In this document: piece by piece, positions 22,251 through 33,612 of the stretch | Position numbering within the stretch: position 1 is the stretch's first letter | Layout: each line of letters starts with the position of its first letter | DNA from: Porodaedalea pini | Taxonomy: Eukaryota; Basidiomycota; Agaricomycetes; Hymenochaetales; Hymenochaetaceae | DNA length: 64,000 nt | Assembly (NCBI GenBank): GCA_002794775.1 | Contig: NBAY01000099.1 | Coordinates: 1-64,000, forward strand | Direction: 5' to 3' | Made by a program: the position numbers and the translations under genes | The notes under the pieces: generated by a model | Databases searched by the model: none | Told to the model about the DNA's origin: nothing | What the model saw: the letters and a program-made list of their open reading frames with translations, nothing else

Positions 22251-23341
22251 AAAGGCCACTGCTAAGTACAACTGTTGACTAAACTACTGAATCCAGAAAC
22301 TAGTTCACACCTGCCTGTAGTGGTGGCAACAGCACTACAATGCAGCCTGAAAGGTACTAAGATTGATGGAGGCACACCTGACTCATACATCAGCTTGAGC
22401 CTAAATGCAAGGCAGGAGCTTGCTCAGATGAAACACAAGGAGTCCATGTATGTATTGCATGTCCACTTAAAAATGGCCATGTATCTCTACTACACCAATG
22501 GATCAAGAGCTATCATGATCTACCCCTCAAGCCTAACCAGTGGATCAGTAACATGCACTGAGAGTTCAAGAGCCCCCAGCCATTCCTCTGTATGCATGAA
22601 TTCCTATAGCAGGAAGGCCACACTGCACATCTCATGAAGGAGGCCAACACTAAAGTACGGGAAATTCTCAATTTACATTTTCACATGTATGAGGAGCTGC
22701 TTACCATACCCATCATCCCAGGCATGAAGTCTGAGAAGGAGAAGTTTGCTGGTGGTCTTTACACAATGACCATGGAAGGCTTCATTTCAATGACCAGCTG
22801 GACCAGCCATGGCATCCGAGCTGTGATGTTGCATTGTCTTGGCTAAGACTTCTCATGGCCAGAGATGTTCAATATTATGGTCAAAGATGTGGATGATGAT
22901 CTGCAGGGTACAGGTCTGAACAGTGGTAAGTTATTGTGTAGCAGAACTTGTAGGGCCTTAGTACATGCATGATCAGAATCATGGTCATGATTCACAGCAA
23001 CAACCAGGGTCTTGTTCTCCCATCACATGTCACTTGCATCCAAGCAATCATTGTCCCCTGTGGTATCACCATCTGCACTAATAAGCAGGAGCTATACGAT
23101 TGCTATGAGGAGCTCACAAAGATGCTCAGGAAAGCTGGTATCTGTGTGAAGGCAGATGTATGGGACAGCTACACTCCTAGCTACAGGTTCAATGACTGGG
23201 ATCAGAAGGCACAAAAATTCAATTATTCCTTATTTCTCAGTTTTCCTGTGGTCTTACAAATGACTTTTTGTCCAGGGTGTTCAACTTCACCTTGATGTTA
23301 GGTGGGAGTCCAGGAGACAACTCGGACTGGGCAGGCCTCGG

Positions 23342-23754
23342 TGTTAGAACCTGGACTTTCACCTTTTCCTTTATTTTCCCTTTTACCATTTCCTTTATTA
23401 TATTCGTCCTTTTCATTATATTTACCCATCTTACACAATCATTCCCACACTGCCTTCATTCGTTCCATTCCCACTCATTATGTAACATTAGGTAATATAG
23501 TCTCGTGGTCGTCGCTATATAAGGTCTCAGGAATCGCATGAACTCCTTGTTCTGCTTTTCCTCTTACCTCCGCGATGACCTAGGTGAGACTCGTCCCCCT
23601 TGTATTAGTCTAGTCTTGTATTAATCCTCTTACCTCCGCGACGACCTAGCCTGAGTAAGCATGTCCCGAGTCTACGCTCGAGTATAACACGTCCCAGACA
23701 ACAGTCAGCCGAGGCCTGCCCAGTCCGAGTCGTCTCCCGGGCTCCCGCCTAACA
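23342..23754 (+). repeat. G1 5' LTR
   Basis: Begins TGTTAGAACCTGG and ends CCCGCCTAACA. It carries the promoter (TATATAA at 23516-23522) and the inferred start of the transcript near 23549. It contains two copies of a TCTTACCTCCGCGAYGACCTAG-like tract about 70 bp apart (about 23562 and 23629). Confidence 0.95.
23516..23522 (+). promoter_or_regulatory. TATA box of G1 LTR promoter
   Basis: TATATAA in the LTR. The segment GTTCTGCTTTT starts about 33 bp downstream, which fits a transcript whose first bases are that segment. The same spacing of TATATAA and GTTCTGCTTTT is found, inverted, in the G2 LTRs. Confidence 0.7.
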
Positions 23755-23755
23755 T

Positions 23756-23766
23756 AAAAGCAGAAC
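23756..23766 (+). promoter_or_regulatory. Primer-binding segment, self-priming type
   Basis: AAAAGCAGAAC begins two bases after the 5' LTR and is the exact complement of GTTCTGCTTTT at 23549-23559, the inferred 5' end of the transcript. Tf1-type elements prime reverse transcription this way, with the RNA's own 5' end folded back, instead of using a tRNA. G2 and G3 keep the same pair. Confidence 0.75.
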
Positions 23767-24478
23767 CTCACCCAGGCTCATCCCCAGCGTACGTCGTCGC
23801 TGTCGACTCGCCTTCACCCGGTCTAGAGGAGCACTCCCCTCGACGGATTGGACGTGTAAACTCCCTGAACGACAACCCTCAACCCTGCCCGGACGTTTTC
23901 GGATGTTCGTGTATTATGTAAACCTACACCCGACATTTCCCGACCCTGGCTCTTCACTTCTCCCTCTGGTGGAGAAACCATCTGACCTGGACGTGGGTAA
24001 CACACCGTGTACAGTCATCGACGTCGTTGTCGATTGTGATCTCGGCCGCCTCCTTCCGTTTGGTCATCAAACTCGCCGACGAACCTGTCCTTTGTCAGTG
24101 TAATGTACATCCAGACAACCAGCCCCTACCTGTTCCCCCCCCGACGTAGTCAAGATAGATCTCACCGAGGAACAACAGCGGGCTTTCCCCTCTTCTTCAC
24201 GCTACGACGCGGAATGCCAATCGTACGTAGCGGACGACAGAAACCACGTCACTCATAATCTCTGGTGGAGTGACACTAGGCACGCCTGGTACTCGACTGA
24301 CCCGTCTTCCGGCGAACGAACTCGTTGGGCGCCTCGACCTCCCCGTGCACCATCATCACCGACAGTCTCGACATCGTTGGTCGTCCTCCCAAGCGAACCA
24401 GGAGGCTATCGTACACCCCGTAGAGACTCGTCACCGCCGACACCCCCTGAGCGCCTGACACATACGCCCGTACCAGCG

Positions 24479-25546
24479 ATGGCTGAAGGTTTCACTCAAA
24501 GGCAACAACAAGAGATCGCAGCGATCATAGCTGCCGCCTTCACCCGAGCAGCAACGAACGCCCCTGCGGCCCAAGCTCCAGCTCCCTCGATTGACGTCGC
24601 CCGGCCACGCGAATTCGCTGGCGGCGATGACTACCTCGACTTCAAGCGCGAAGTCCTACTCTTCGTCTCGGCGAACCCCACGAGGTATCCCTCATCGTCG
24701 AGCAAGATCTATGTCGCCCTCTCTTACCTCAAGGGTGGCAATGCGTCGACGTGGGCGCAAAACTACGTCCAGGAATTCACAACAAATGGCATCGTGAGCT
24801 TTACGGACGACTGGGCCAAGTTCCAGGAGTGACTGGATGCCTCCTTCGATGATCCGAACAGGAAGGAGAAGGCGCTGAAGAAGTTCTGAGACAAGATCCA
24901 GAAGGACCTCTCCGCCGACCAGTTCTTCCAGGACCTCGACGTGATCATCAAGGCAGCAGAGCTGAAGGACGAAGGCGTCATTTGTGACCGCCTGCAACGC
25001 GCAATGAACATCGAGGTAGTCCGCGGCGTGTTAAGGTCGACGCCCGTGCCAACAACGTATGAGGCATGGAAAAAGAAGGCCATTGAGATCGATCGGGGCG
25101 AACAGCAGATTCGCACCATCCAACGAGGTCGTACATTGCCGTTCACGCCCCGTCCGACGCCGCAACAAGGGCCTCCTGCACGCCGACAGGTAGCAGCCCC
25201 GCACGCCGATAAGTGTGATGCGACGGGCGTCACTTTCGGAGGTGCCGGCCAACCGATGGACGTCTCGATGAATGAGGCACAATGAAAGCGCGCGTGCTGG
25301 ATTTGCGGCGGACTGGGACACTTTAAGGACAAATGTCCGCAGGCGAAGCCGATCATCCAGCGTATGTTGGAGCTGATGGCACCGGGCGAGCACCGCCTCA
25401 TCGCTGACGAGCTCGGCGCGATGAAGGAGTCGGCATTCGAGGAAGTCGTGGACACCCAAAGGTCGACGGTGGAGGACTATGTGGAGGAAGAAGACAATGA
25501 TGAAGAGGTCGTCGACTCGCAGGGTTTTGCGAGTGGTCAGGCGTAG
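24479..25546 (+). pseudogene. gag: G1 gag (capsid and nucleocapsid) with three in-frame TGA codons
   Basis: The ATG at 24479 (MAEGFTQRQQQEIAA) starts a frame of about 355 codons ending at TAG 25544-25546. The capsid part includes FAGGDDYLDFKREVLLF and LSYLKGGNASTWAQNYV. Near the C-terminus a CCHC knuckle CWICGGLGHFKDKC (from 25297) would bind RNA. TGA interrupts at 24830-24832, 24887-24889 and 25283-25285. Each is compatible with a former CGA, that is, CpG deamination on the plus strand. An acidic tail (EEEDNDEEVVDSQ) precedes the slippery heptamer. Confidence 0.88.
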
Positions 25547-28500
25547 CCATCGGGGCAACTGACCAAGAAGAACAAGGGGCTTCGAATCTGGATTCGCTAA
25601 AATATAACCAACCGTCTGTACAATACATAGATGCAAATGACGTCGATGGTTTTCCCGATTACGAAGTCCCCACCGGTGTGAACAAAGATGAAGAGTACGA
25701 GCAACTGTTCATGAGAGGAACTGGTGGACGCCAGCTGGACCTTCTCCTGACCGTCGAGCATGAAATAGCTGGTGAGGCGAGAGAGGTAGATGCGCATGCC
25801 CTTGTGGATTCGGGATGCACGGGATCCTGCATCAACGTCAGGTTTGTCGAGAGGTACGGGTTGGAAACGAAACGCTACATTCGACCCCTCGCGGTGCTCA
25901 ACGCCGATGGCACGCACAATGAGGCCGGATTGATCGAGGAGTACGTTGACGTCGAGCTCATGATCGGCCGTCACCAGGAGAGGATCGTCCTTGCAGTGAC
26001 GTCCCTAGCGTCGTCAAACATCTTCCTGGGGTACGACTGGCTTCGACGTCACAATCCGGAGGTCAACTGGAAAACGGGTTTGATCGAATTCACCTGCTGT
26101 CCAGAAGAATGTACGATAAAGACGGAGCCGGTGGAGGACCTAGGCAAGGTGAAGAAGGTGGTGGAACAGATGAGGAGGGTGAGTGAGATGCGAATGGACA
26201 AGGCATCCTGGCCCGCATACCTCGACGACTACGCCGACGTTTTCAGCGAAAAAGGTTTCGAGAAGCTGCCGGAACACCGACCCTGGGACCATGTCATCGA
26301 CTTGAAGCCCGACTTCAAACCGAGCGACTGTAAGATCTACCCGCTCACGCCAACTGAGCAGCAGTCACTCAAGGACTTCCTTGATGAAAATCTGAAGTCG
26401 GGTCGTATTCGACGGTCGATATCGCCCATGGCGTCGCCCTTCTTCTTCATTAAGAAGGCCGACAAATCGCTACATCCGATCCAGGATTACCGTAAGCTCA
26501 ATGACGGTACGATCAAGAACAAGTATCCCCTCCCTCTCATTGACGAACTCGTCGACAAGGTCAAGAAAGCGAAGTACATCACTAAGCTTGACCTTTGCTG
26601 GGGGTACTACAATATCCGGATCCGCGAGGGTGACGAATGGAAGGCAGCGTTTCGCACGAACATGGGCCTCTTCGAACCGACGGTCATGTTTTTTGGCCTT
26701 TGCAACGCGCCGGCCACGTTCCAGGCCTTTGTCAACCACATCTTTAAGGACCTAATCTACGTGAACTTGATCATCGTATACCTCGACGACATCCTGATCC
26801 TCTCGGAAACCATTGAGGAGCATATCGACACGTCAAGGCGCGTACTCCAGATCCTCCGAGAAAATGGCCTGTACCTGAAGCCGGAGAAGTGTGAGTTTGA
26901 CGCCAAGGTCGTCAAATACCTCGGCCACATCATCGGCAATGGCGAGATCAGGGCTGACCCGGCAAAGACAGAGGCGATTGCGAACTGGCCAATCCCACAG
27001 AACCTCAAGGAGCTGCAACAGTTCCTCGGTATGGGAAACTGGCTGAGACGGTTTATTAAGGACTACAGCAAGGTGGTCCAACCGTTGACATCGTTAACAG
27101 GCAAGAAGGACTGGGTATGGGAGACCGAACAGCAGGAAGCATTCGAGGAGCTGAGATGACGTCTCTGCTCACCTCCAGTCCTAGCCATCGCCAATGACGA
27201 GGGCCCTTTCCGCGTAGAAGCGGACTCGTCGAACTTTGCGCTCGGTGGTGTGTTGTTGCAGAAGCAGGAAGGGAAGTGGAGGGTGATCGCCTACAGGTCA
27301 GAGGCACTTGAACCGGCGGAACGAAACTACGAGATCTACGACAAGGAGATGCTCGCGATCGTTTCGGCGCTCAAGGAGTGGCGACAATACCTCCTTGGCG
27401 CTCGCCACAAGATTGAGATCTGGTCTGACCACGCCAACCTCACCTACTTCAGATCGGCGCAGAAGCTGAGCTATCGCCAAGCTCGCTGGCGGACCGAACT
27501 TGAAGAATTCGACTTCCACCTCGAACACAAGTCGGGCAAGACGATGGGCAAGGCCGACCTGCTATCGCGCATGGCGGGCTATGATCAGGGCAAGGATGAC
27601 AACAATGGGGTCGTGTTCATCAAAGATAAGTGGTTGAACCGTGGAGTGGTGCGGACATCGCACGACGAGGTGATGGAACGAGTGGGTGAAGCGCAGAGGG
27701 CGCAAGACGAGTCGGAGAGGCCTACGGGTTTGGTGGAGGTCGACGGGTTGTGGCAGATGAAAGGCAAGGTGTATGTTCCATCGACAATAAAGGAGGCCGT
27801 GTTGCGGGAGTGCCACGACTCGGTTCTGGCTGGTCATCCGGGAGCGTCGAAGACAGTAGAACTCGTCCGTCGCGATTTCTGGTGGGCATCGATGTTCTCC
27901 GACGTCTGAGCATACATCCGAGGATGCGACCATTGTCAACGAACGAAAGCCTTAAGAACGTCGAGGTCTAGACTGCTTCATCCAAACGCTATCCCTGAAG
28001 GACCCTGGGAGATTGTTACGGTCGACCTAATCGGAGAGCTCCCAGACTCCAAGGGACACAACGCGATCTGCGTCTTCGTGGATAGGTTCTCGAAGCAAAT
28101 GCACGCAATCCCGACGACAACGAGGCTGTCAGCAGAAGGCATGGCCCAGCTGTACCGCGACCATGTCTTCCGCCTCCATGGCCTACCGAAGAAGATCATC
28201 CATGACCGAGGCACGCAGTTCGATGCGTCGATGATGAAGGAACTGTACAAACTTCTGCACATTGAAGGCAACCTGTCAACAGCATACCATCCACAGACGG
28301 ATGGTCAAACGGAACGCATTAACCAAGAGCTCGAACAGTACCTTCGACTCTTCGTTAACCATCGACAATCGGACTGGAAGGACTGGCTCCCCCTCACAGA
28401 ATTCGCATACAACAACCGTGAACACTCAGCAACGAAGATGTCCCCCTTCTACGCGAACACAGGACGTCACCCCTTGAGCTTCGACACGACGCGAACCTCA

Positions 28501-29091
28501 TCTGCTAACATGTCAGCGGAAGAATTCGCAAAGCACATCAAGGAGACTCATCGCGTTGCTAAGGACAACCTAGTCAAGGCAGCAGAGGACATGAAGCGCT
28601 ACCATGACCGGACAGCAGGAGCTTCGGTGGAGTACAAGGCTGGAGACAAGGTCTTCCTTGATGGGCGAAACATCAGTACGGACTCGCCGACAAAGAAACT
28701 CGCAGACAAATGGTACGGCCCCTTTGACGTCGTCGACAAGATAGGAGCGAGCGCGTACAAGCTCAAACTCCCAAAGCGATGGAAAAAGGTCCACCCTGTC
28801 TTCAACGAAGCCCAATTGAAACCCGCCATCGAACCGTCCTTTGAAAGCCAGAAGCAACCGCCGCCACCGCCGCCAGACATCGTCGACAACGAGGAGGAGT
28901 ACGAACTCGAGGAAGTCTTAGACTCACGTCTGCACCGAGGGAAACTACAGTACCTTGTCAAGTGGGTCGGCTACAATGAACCTACTTGGCAGCCTGAGAC
29001 GGACTTCGGCGAGAACGCGAAGGAGGCGATCGCTGAGTTCTACCTCAAACATCCCAGTGCACCTCGGAAACTCAACATCCCTCGTCAATGA
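25504..29091 (+). pseudogene. pol: G1 pol: protease, RT, RNase H, integrase, chromodomain; two in-frame TGA codons
   Basis: Open in the -1 frame from 25504, overlapping gag by 43 bases. Domains in order: retropepsin LVDSGCTGSCIN (about 25800); RT 26250-27100 with LDLCWGYYNI and the catalytic VYLDDILIL (from 26776); RNase H with VEADSSNFALGGVLL (from about 27215), YDKEMLAIVSALKEW and SDHANLTY; integrase zinc finger H-H-C-C (HDSVLAGHP ... CDHCQ, 27818-27945); integrase core with VDLIGE, HDRGTQFD and ERINQELEQYL; GPFDVVDKIGASAYKLK; and a C-terminal chromodomain YELEEVLDS...YLVKWVGY (28891-28990) that in this family targets marked histones. TGA at 27157-27159 is CAA in G2, and TGA at 27907-27909 is CGA in G2, so both arose from CGA. 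Confidence 0.93.
25522..25528 (+). promoter_or_regulatory. Putative -1 frameshift heptamer GGGTTTT between gag and pol
   Basis: In the gag frame it reads G GGT TTT, the canonical X XXY YYZ form. It lies inside the 43-base gag/pol overlap, 15 bases before the gag stop. Pol is in the -1 frame. G2 (33608-33614, minus strand) and G3 (at the equivalent place) have GGATTTT. Confidence 0.65.
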
Positions 29092-29157
29092 CTCCGTCCG
29101 CTTTTCGTCGACACTGAACCTGACGACCGCGATCATGGTTGGTCGGGACGCCCAACC

Positions 29158-29170
29158 TTGAAGGGGGGGT
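29158..29170 (+). promoter_or_regulatory. G1 polypurine tract
   Basis: The purine run GAAGGGGGGG lies just before the 3' LTR (29173). It is the expected primer site for plus-strand DNA synthesis. G2 and G3 have longer G runs at the same place. Confidence 0.7.
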
Positions 29171-29172
29171 AA

Positions 29173-29585
29173 TGTTAGAACCTGGACTTTCACCTTTTCC
29201 TTTATTTTCCCTTTTACCATTTCCTTTATTATATTCGTCCTTTTCATTATATTTACCCATCTTACACAATCATTCCCACACTGCCTTCATTCGTTCCATT
29301 CCCACTCATTATGTAACATTAGGTAATATAGTCTCGTGGTCGTCGCTATATAAGGTCTCAGGAATCGCATGAACTCCTTGTTCTGCTTTTCCTCTTACCT
29401 CCGCGATGACCTAGGTGAGACTCGTCCCCCTTGTATTAGTCTAGTCTTGTATTAATCCTCTTACCTCCGCGACGACCTAGCCTGAGTAAGCGTGTCCCGA
29501 GTCTACGCTCGAGTATAACACGTCCCAGACAACAGTCAGCCGAGGCCTGCCCAGTCCGAGTCGTCTCCCGGGCTCCCGCCTAACA
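29173..29585 (+). repeat. G1 3' LTR
   Basis: Identical in length to the 5' LTR. The only difference found is CG in AAGCGTGTCC here against CA in the 5' copy. It ends at the CTCGG target duplication. Confidence 0.95.
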
Positions 29586-29590
29586 CTCGG

Positions 29591-29991
29591 CTGACTGTCG
29601 TCTGGGACATGCTATACTCAAGCAGGGACTTGGGACACGCTATACTCAGGCTAGGTCGTCACGGAGGTAAGAGGATTAATACAATATACACTACTACAGG
29701 AGGGGGATGCGGTCTCACCTAGATCATCGCAGAGGTAAGAGGAAAAGCAGAACAGGTGTTCAGATGCGATTCCTCTTCCTTATATACAGTGATCACCTTG
29801 TGAGAACCGGTTGCCCAACTATCTAGGATTACATAAAGGGAGCAGAATGGAATGAATGAAGGTCATGTGAAAGGAGTATGGGAAATGATTGAAAAGATGA
29901 TTAATTATAATGAAAAGGAGCAACTTTTAAAGGAAAAGAAATGATAAAAAGGAAAAATAAATAAAGGAAAGGAAAAGTTTGAGTCCTAACA
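29591..29991 (-). repeat. G2 3' LTR, distal part (rest at 23296-23341)
   Basis: Together with 23296-23341 it makes a 447-bp LTR that pairs with 35363-35809. It was split by G1. It ends TCCTAACA next to the G2 polypurine tract (a run of Cs on this strand, 29994-30004). Confidence 0.93.
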
Positions 29992-30074
29992 TTACCCCCC
30001 CCCCTCAAGGTTGGGCATCCCAACCAACCAAGATTGCGGTCATCTGGCTTGGTGTCTACAAAGAGTGGGCGGAG

Positions 30075-33000
30075 TCATTGGCGAGGAATGTTGAGTTTCC
30101 GAGGAGCGCCGGGATGTTTTTGATAGAAATTAGTGATTGCCTCCTTTGCGTTCTCGCCAAAGTCTGTCTTGGGCTGCCAAGTTGGTTCGTTGTATCTGAC
30201 CCACTTGACGAGGTATTGTAGTTTCCCTTGGTGTAGTCGTGAGTCGATGACCTCCTCGACCTCATACTCCTCTTCATTGTTGACAATGTCTGGCAGTGGC
30301 GGTGGCAGCTGTTTCTGGCTTTTGAAAGACAGTTCGACTGCCGGTTTCAACAGGGCCTCATTGAATATGGGGTGGACCTTTCTCCATCGCTTTGGGAGCT
30401 TGAGCTTGTACGCACTTGCTCCCACCTTGTCAACAATGTTGAAGGGACCGTACCAATTGTCTGCAAGCTTCTTTGTTGGTGAATCCATGCTGATGTTTTG
30501 CCCGTCGAGGAAGACCTTGTCTCCTGCCTTGTACTCCACCAATGTTCCTGCTGTCCGGTCATGGTAGCATTTCATGTCCTCAGCTGCCTTGACCAGGTTG
30601 TCTTTTGTGATGTGATGAGTCTCCTTGATGTGCTTCATGAATTCTTCTGCCGACATGTTGGCAGAGGAGGTTCGCATCATGTCAAAGCTTAGAGGGTGAC
30701 ATCCTGTATTCACATAGAAGGGGGACATCTTTGTCGCCAAGTGTTCACGGTTGTTGTATGCGAACTCTGTGAGGGGGAGCCAGTCCTTCCAGTCCGATTG
30801 CTGATGGTTAACGAAGAGCCTAAGGTACTGTTCGAGCTCTTGGTTAACGTGTTCCATCTGACCGTCCATCTGCGGGTGATATGCCATTGATGGGTTGCCT
30901 TCGATGTGCAGGAGTTTGTATAGCTCCTTCATCATCGATGCGTCAAACTGTGTGCCACAGTCATGGATAATCTTCTTTGGTAGGCCGTGGAGGTGGAAGA
31001 CATGGTTGCAGTACAACTGAGCCATGCCTTCCGCTGACAGCTTTGTCGTCGTTGGGATTGCGTGCATCTGCTTCAAGAATCTATCCACAAAGATGCAGAT
31101 CGCATTATGTCTCTTGGAGTCTGGGAGCTCTCCAATGAGATCAACTGTAACAATTTCCCAAGGACCCTCAGGGACCACATTCGGGTGGAGTGGCCTCAAC
31201 CTTGATGCCCTCAGAGCCTTTGTTCACTGACAGCAATCACACCCTTGGACATATGCTCGGACGTCAGAGAACATCGTCATCCACCAGAAGTCTCACCGGA
31301 TGAGCTCCACTATTTTCAACACTCCTGGGTGTCTGGCCAGTACCGAGTTGTGACACTCCCACAACACAGATTCCTTTATTGTCAACAGGACATATATCTT
31401 GCCTTTCATCTGCCATAAACTGTCGACTTCTGTCATCCCCGTCGGCCTCTCCGACTCATCCTGCACCCTCTGTGCCTCACCCACTCGTTCCAACACTTCA
31501 TCACATGATGTCCTCACCCCCCTGTGGTTCAGCCACTTTTCTTTGATGAAAATGACTCTGTTGTTGTCATCCTTGCCCTCATCGTAGCCTGCCTTGTGTG
31601 ACAGTAGGTCTGCCTTGCCCATTGTCTTCTCTGACTTGTGCTCGAGGTGGAAGTTGAATTCCTTGAGCTCTGTCCACCAGTGAGCTTGACGATAGCTCAG
31701 TTTTTGTGCTGACCTGAAGTAGGTGAGGTTGGCGTGGTCGGACCAGATCTCAATCTTGTGACAGGCACCGAGAAGGTACTGTCTCCACTCCTTGAGTGCT
31801 GAAACGATTGTGAGCATCTCCTTGTCGTAGATCTTGTAGTTTCGTTCCACTGGCAGGAGTGCTTCTGACCTGTAGGTGACTACCCTCCACTTGCCTTCCT
31901 GCTTCTGCAACAACACACCTCCAAGTGTGAAGTTTGATGAGTCTGCTTCAACATGGAAAGGGCCCTCATTGTTCGTGATGGCCAGGACTGGAGGTGAGCA
32001 GAGACGTTGTCTCAACTCCTCAAATGCTTCCTGCTGTTCGGTCTCCCATACCCAGTCCTTCTTGCCCATCAGCAATGTCAGCGGATGGACTACTTTGCTG
32101 TAGTCCTTGATGAACTGTTGCAGCCAGTTGCCCATGCCAAGGAATTGTTGCAGCTGTTTGAGGTTTTGTGGGACTGGCCAGTCTGCGATCGCCTCTGTCT
32201 TCGCTGGATCCGCCCTGATCTCGCCATTGCTGATGATGTGACTGAGGTATTTCACAGTCTTGGTGTCAAACTCGCACTTCTCCAGTTTCAGGTACAGGCC
32301 GTTCTCTTGCAAGATCTGAAGGACGCGCCTTGACATCTTAATATGTTCCTCAAGAGTTTGTGAGAGGATGAGGATGTCGTCAAGGTAGACAATGATCAAG
32401 TTATCATAGATCAGTCCCTTGAAGATGTGGTTGACGAATGCCTGGAACATCACCGGTGCATTGCAAAGACCAAAGAACATGACCGTTGGCTTGAAGAGAC
32501 CCATATTCGTGCAAAAAGCTGCTTTCCACTTGTTGCCTTCATGGATCCAGACATTGTAGTACCCCCATTGGAGGTCAAGTTTGGTGATGAACTTTGCCTT
32601 CTTGACCTTGTCGACCAGTTCGTTGATGAGGGGAAGAGGGTACTTGTTCTTGATTGTTGCCTTGTTAAGCTTTCGGTAGTCCTGAATCAGGCGTAGAGAC
32701 TTGTCAGCCTTCTTGATGAAGAAGAAAGGCGACACCATCAGTGAGATCAACTTTCATATGTGGCCCGATTTCAGGTTCTCTTTGAGGAAGTCCTTCAGTG
32801 ACTGCTGTTCCATCGGTGTCAGTGGATAGATCTTGCAGTTGCTAGGCTTGAAGTCAGGTTTCAAGTCGATGATGTGATCCCAGGGGCGATGCTCTGGTAG
32901 CTTTTTGAAGCCTTTCTCACTGAAGACGTTGGCAAAGTCGTTGAGGTATGCGGGCCAGGATGCCTTGTTCATTCGCACCTCTCTCACCCTCCTCATTTCT

Positions 33001-33612
33001 TCCACCACCTCCTTCTCAATTGCGCACTCCTCTGGACAGCGGGTGAATTCAATCAAACCCGTCTTCCAGTTGACCTCTGGGTTGTGGCATCGAAGCCAGT
33101 CGTAGCCAAGGAAGATGTTTGGTGACACTAGGGATGTCACCACAAGAACAATCCTTTCCTTGTGATGTCCAATCATTAGCTCGATGTCAACGTATCTCTC
33201 GATCAAACCGGCCTCATTGTGCGTGCCATCCGCGTTGAGCACTGCAAGGGGTCTGATATAGCACTTGGTCTCCAACCCATATCGTTCAACGAACCTCACA
33301 TCGATGCAGGATCCCGTACATCCTGAATCCACAAGGGCGTGTGCATCCACCTCTCTCATTTCACCCGCCACACTGTGTCTGACATTCAGGAGGAGGTCCA
33401 GCTGGCATCCACCAGTTCCCCTCATGAACAGCTGCTCGTACTCGTCATTCTTACTCACACCGGTGGGGGTTTTGTAGTCGGGAAAACCATTGACGCCGTT
33501 TGCATCTATGTATTGTACAGGCGGTTGGTTATATTTTAACAAGTCCGAACTCGAAACCTCTTGAACTTCTCGGTCAGTCGCCCTGATGGCTACACCTGAC
33601 CACTTGCAAAAT
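30075..33612 (-). pseudogene. pol: G2 pol, inactivated
   Basis: Reading leftward: protease (ALVDSGCTGSCID, in frame 33542-32754), RT in the frame 32750-31293 with VYLDDILIL intact, RNase H (VEADSSNFTLGGVLL), then integrase core and chromodomain in the frame 31199-30075 (VDLIGELPD, HDCGTQFD, YEVEEVIDS, YLVKWVRY). A stop near 32755 lies where G1 has CGA in the tract IRRSISPM. The stop at 31293 lies where G1 reads RRDFW. Other CGA codons of G1 read CAA here, the same CpG decay on the opposite strand. It is not functional. Confidence 0.9.

Larger units (their letters stand above)
23342..29585 (+). mobile_element. G1: young plus-strand Ty3/gypsy chromodomain retrotransposon (6244 bp)
   Basis: LTRs 23342-23754 and 29173-29585 (413 bp each) differ at one base that I could find (GCATG versus GCGTG, a CpG transition). 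The target duplication CTCGG flanks it at 23337-23341 and 29586-29590, inside the LTR of G2. The order self-priming PBS, gag, protease, RT, RNase H, integrase, chromodomain, polypurine tract is complete. Only five in-frame TGA codons block it. It belongs to the Tf1/sushi-like chromovirus lineage by its chromodomain and priming site. Confidence 0.96.

Noticed and set aside
26470..26755. Long minus and plus frames overlapping G1 reverse transcriptase
   Set aside because: Antisense and alternative-frame shadows of a strongly conserved RT domain.
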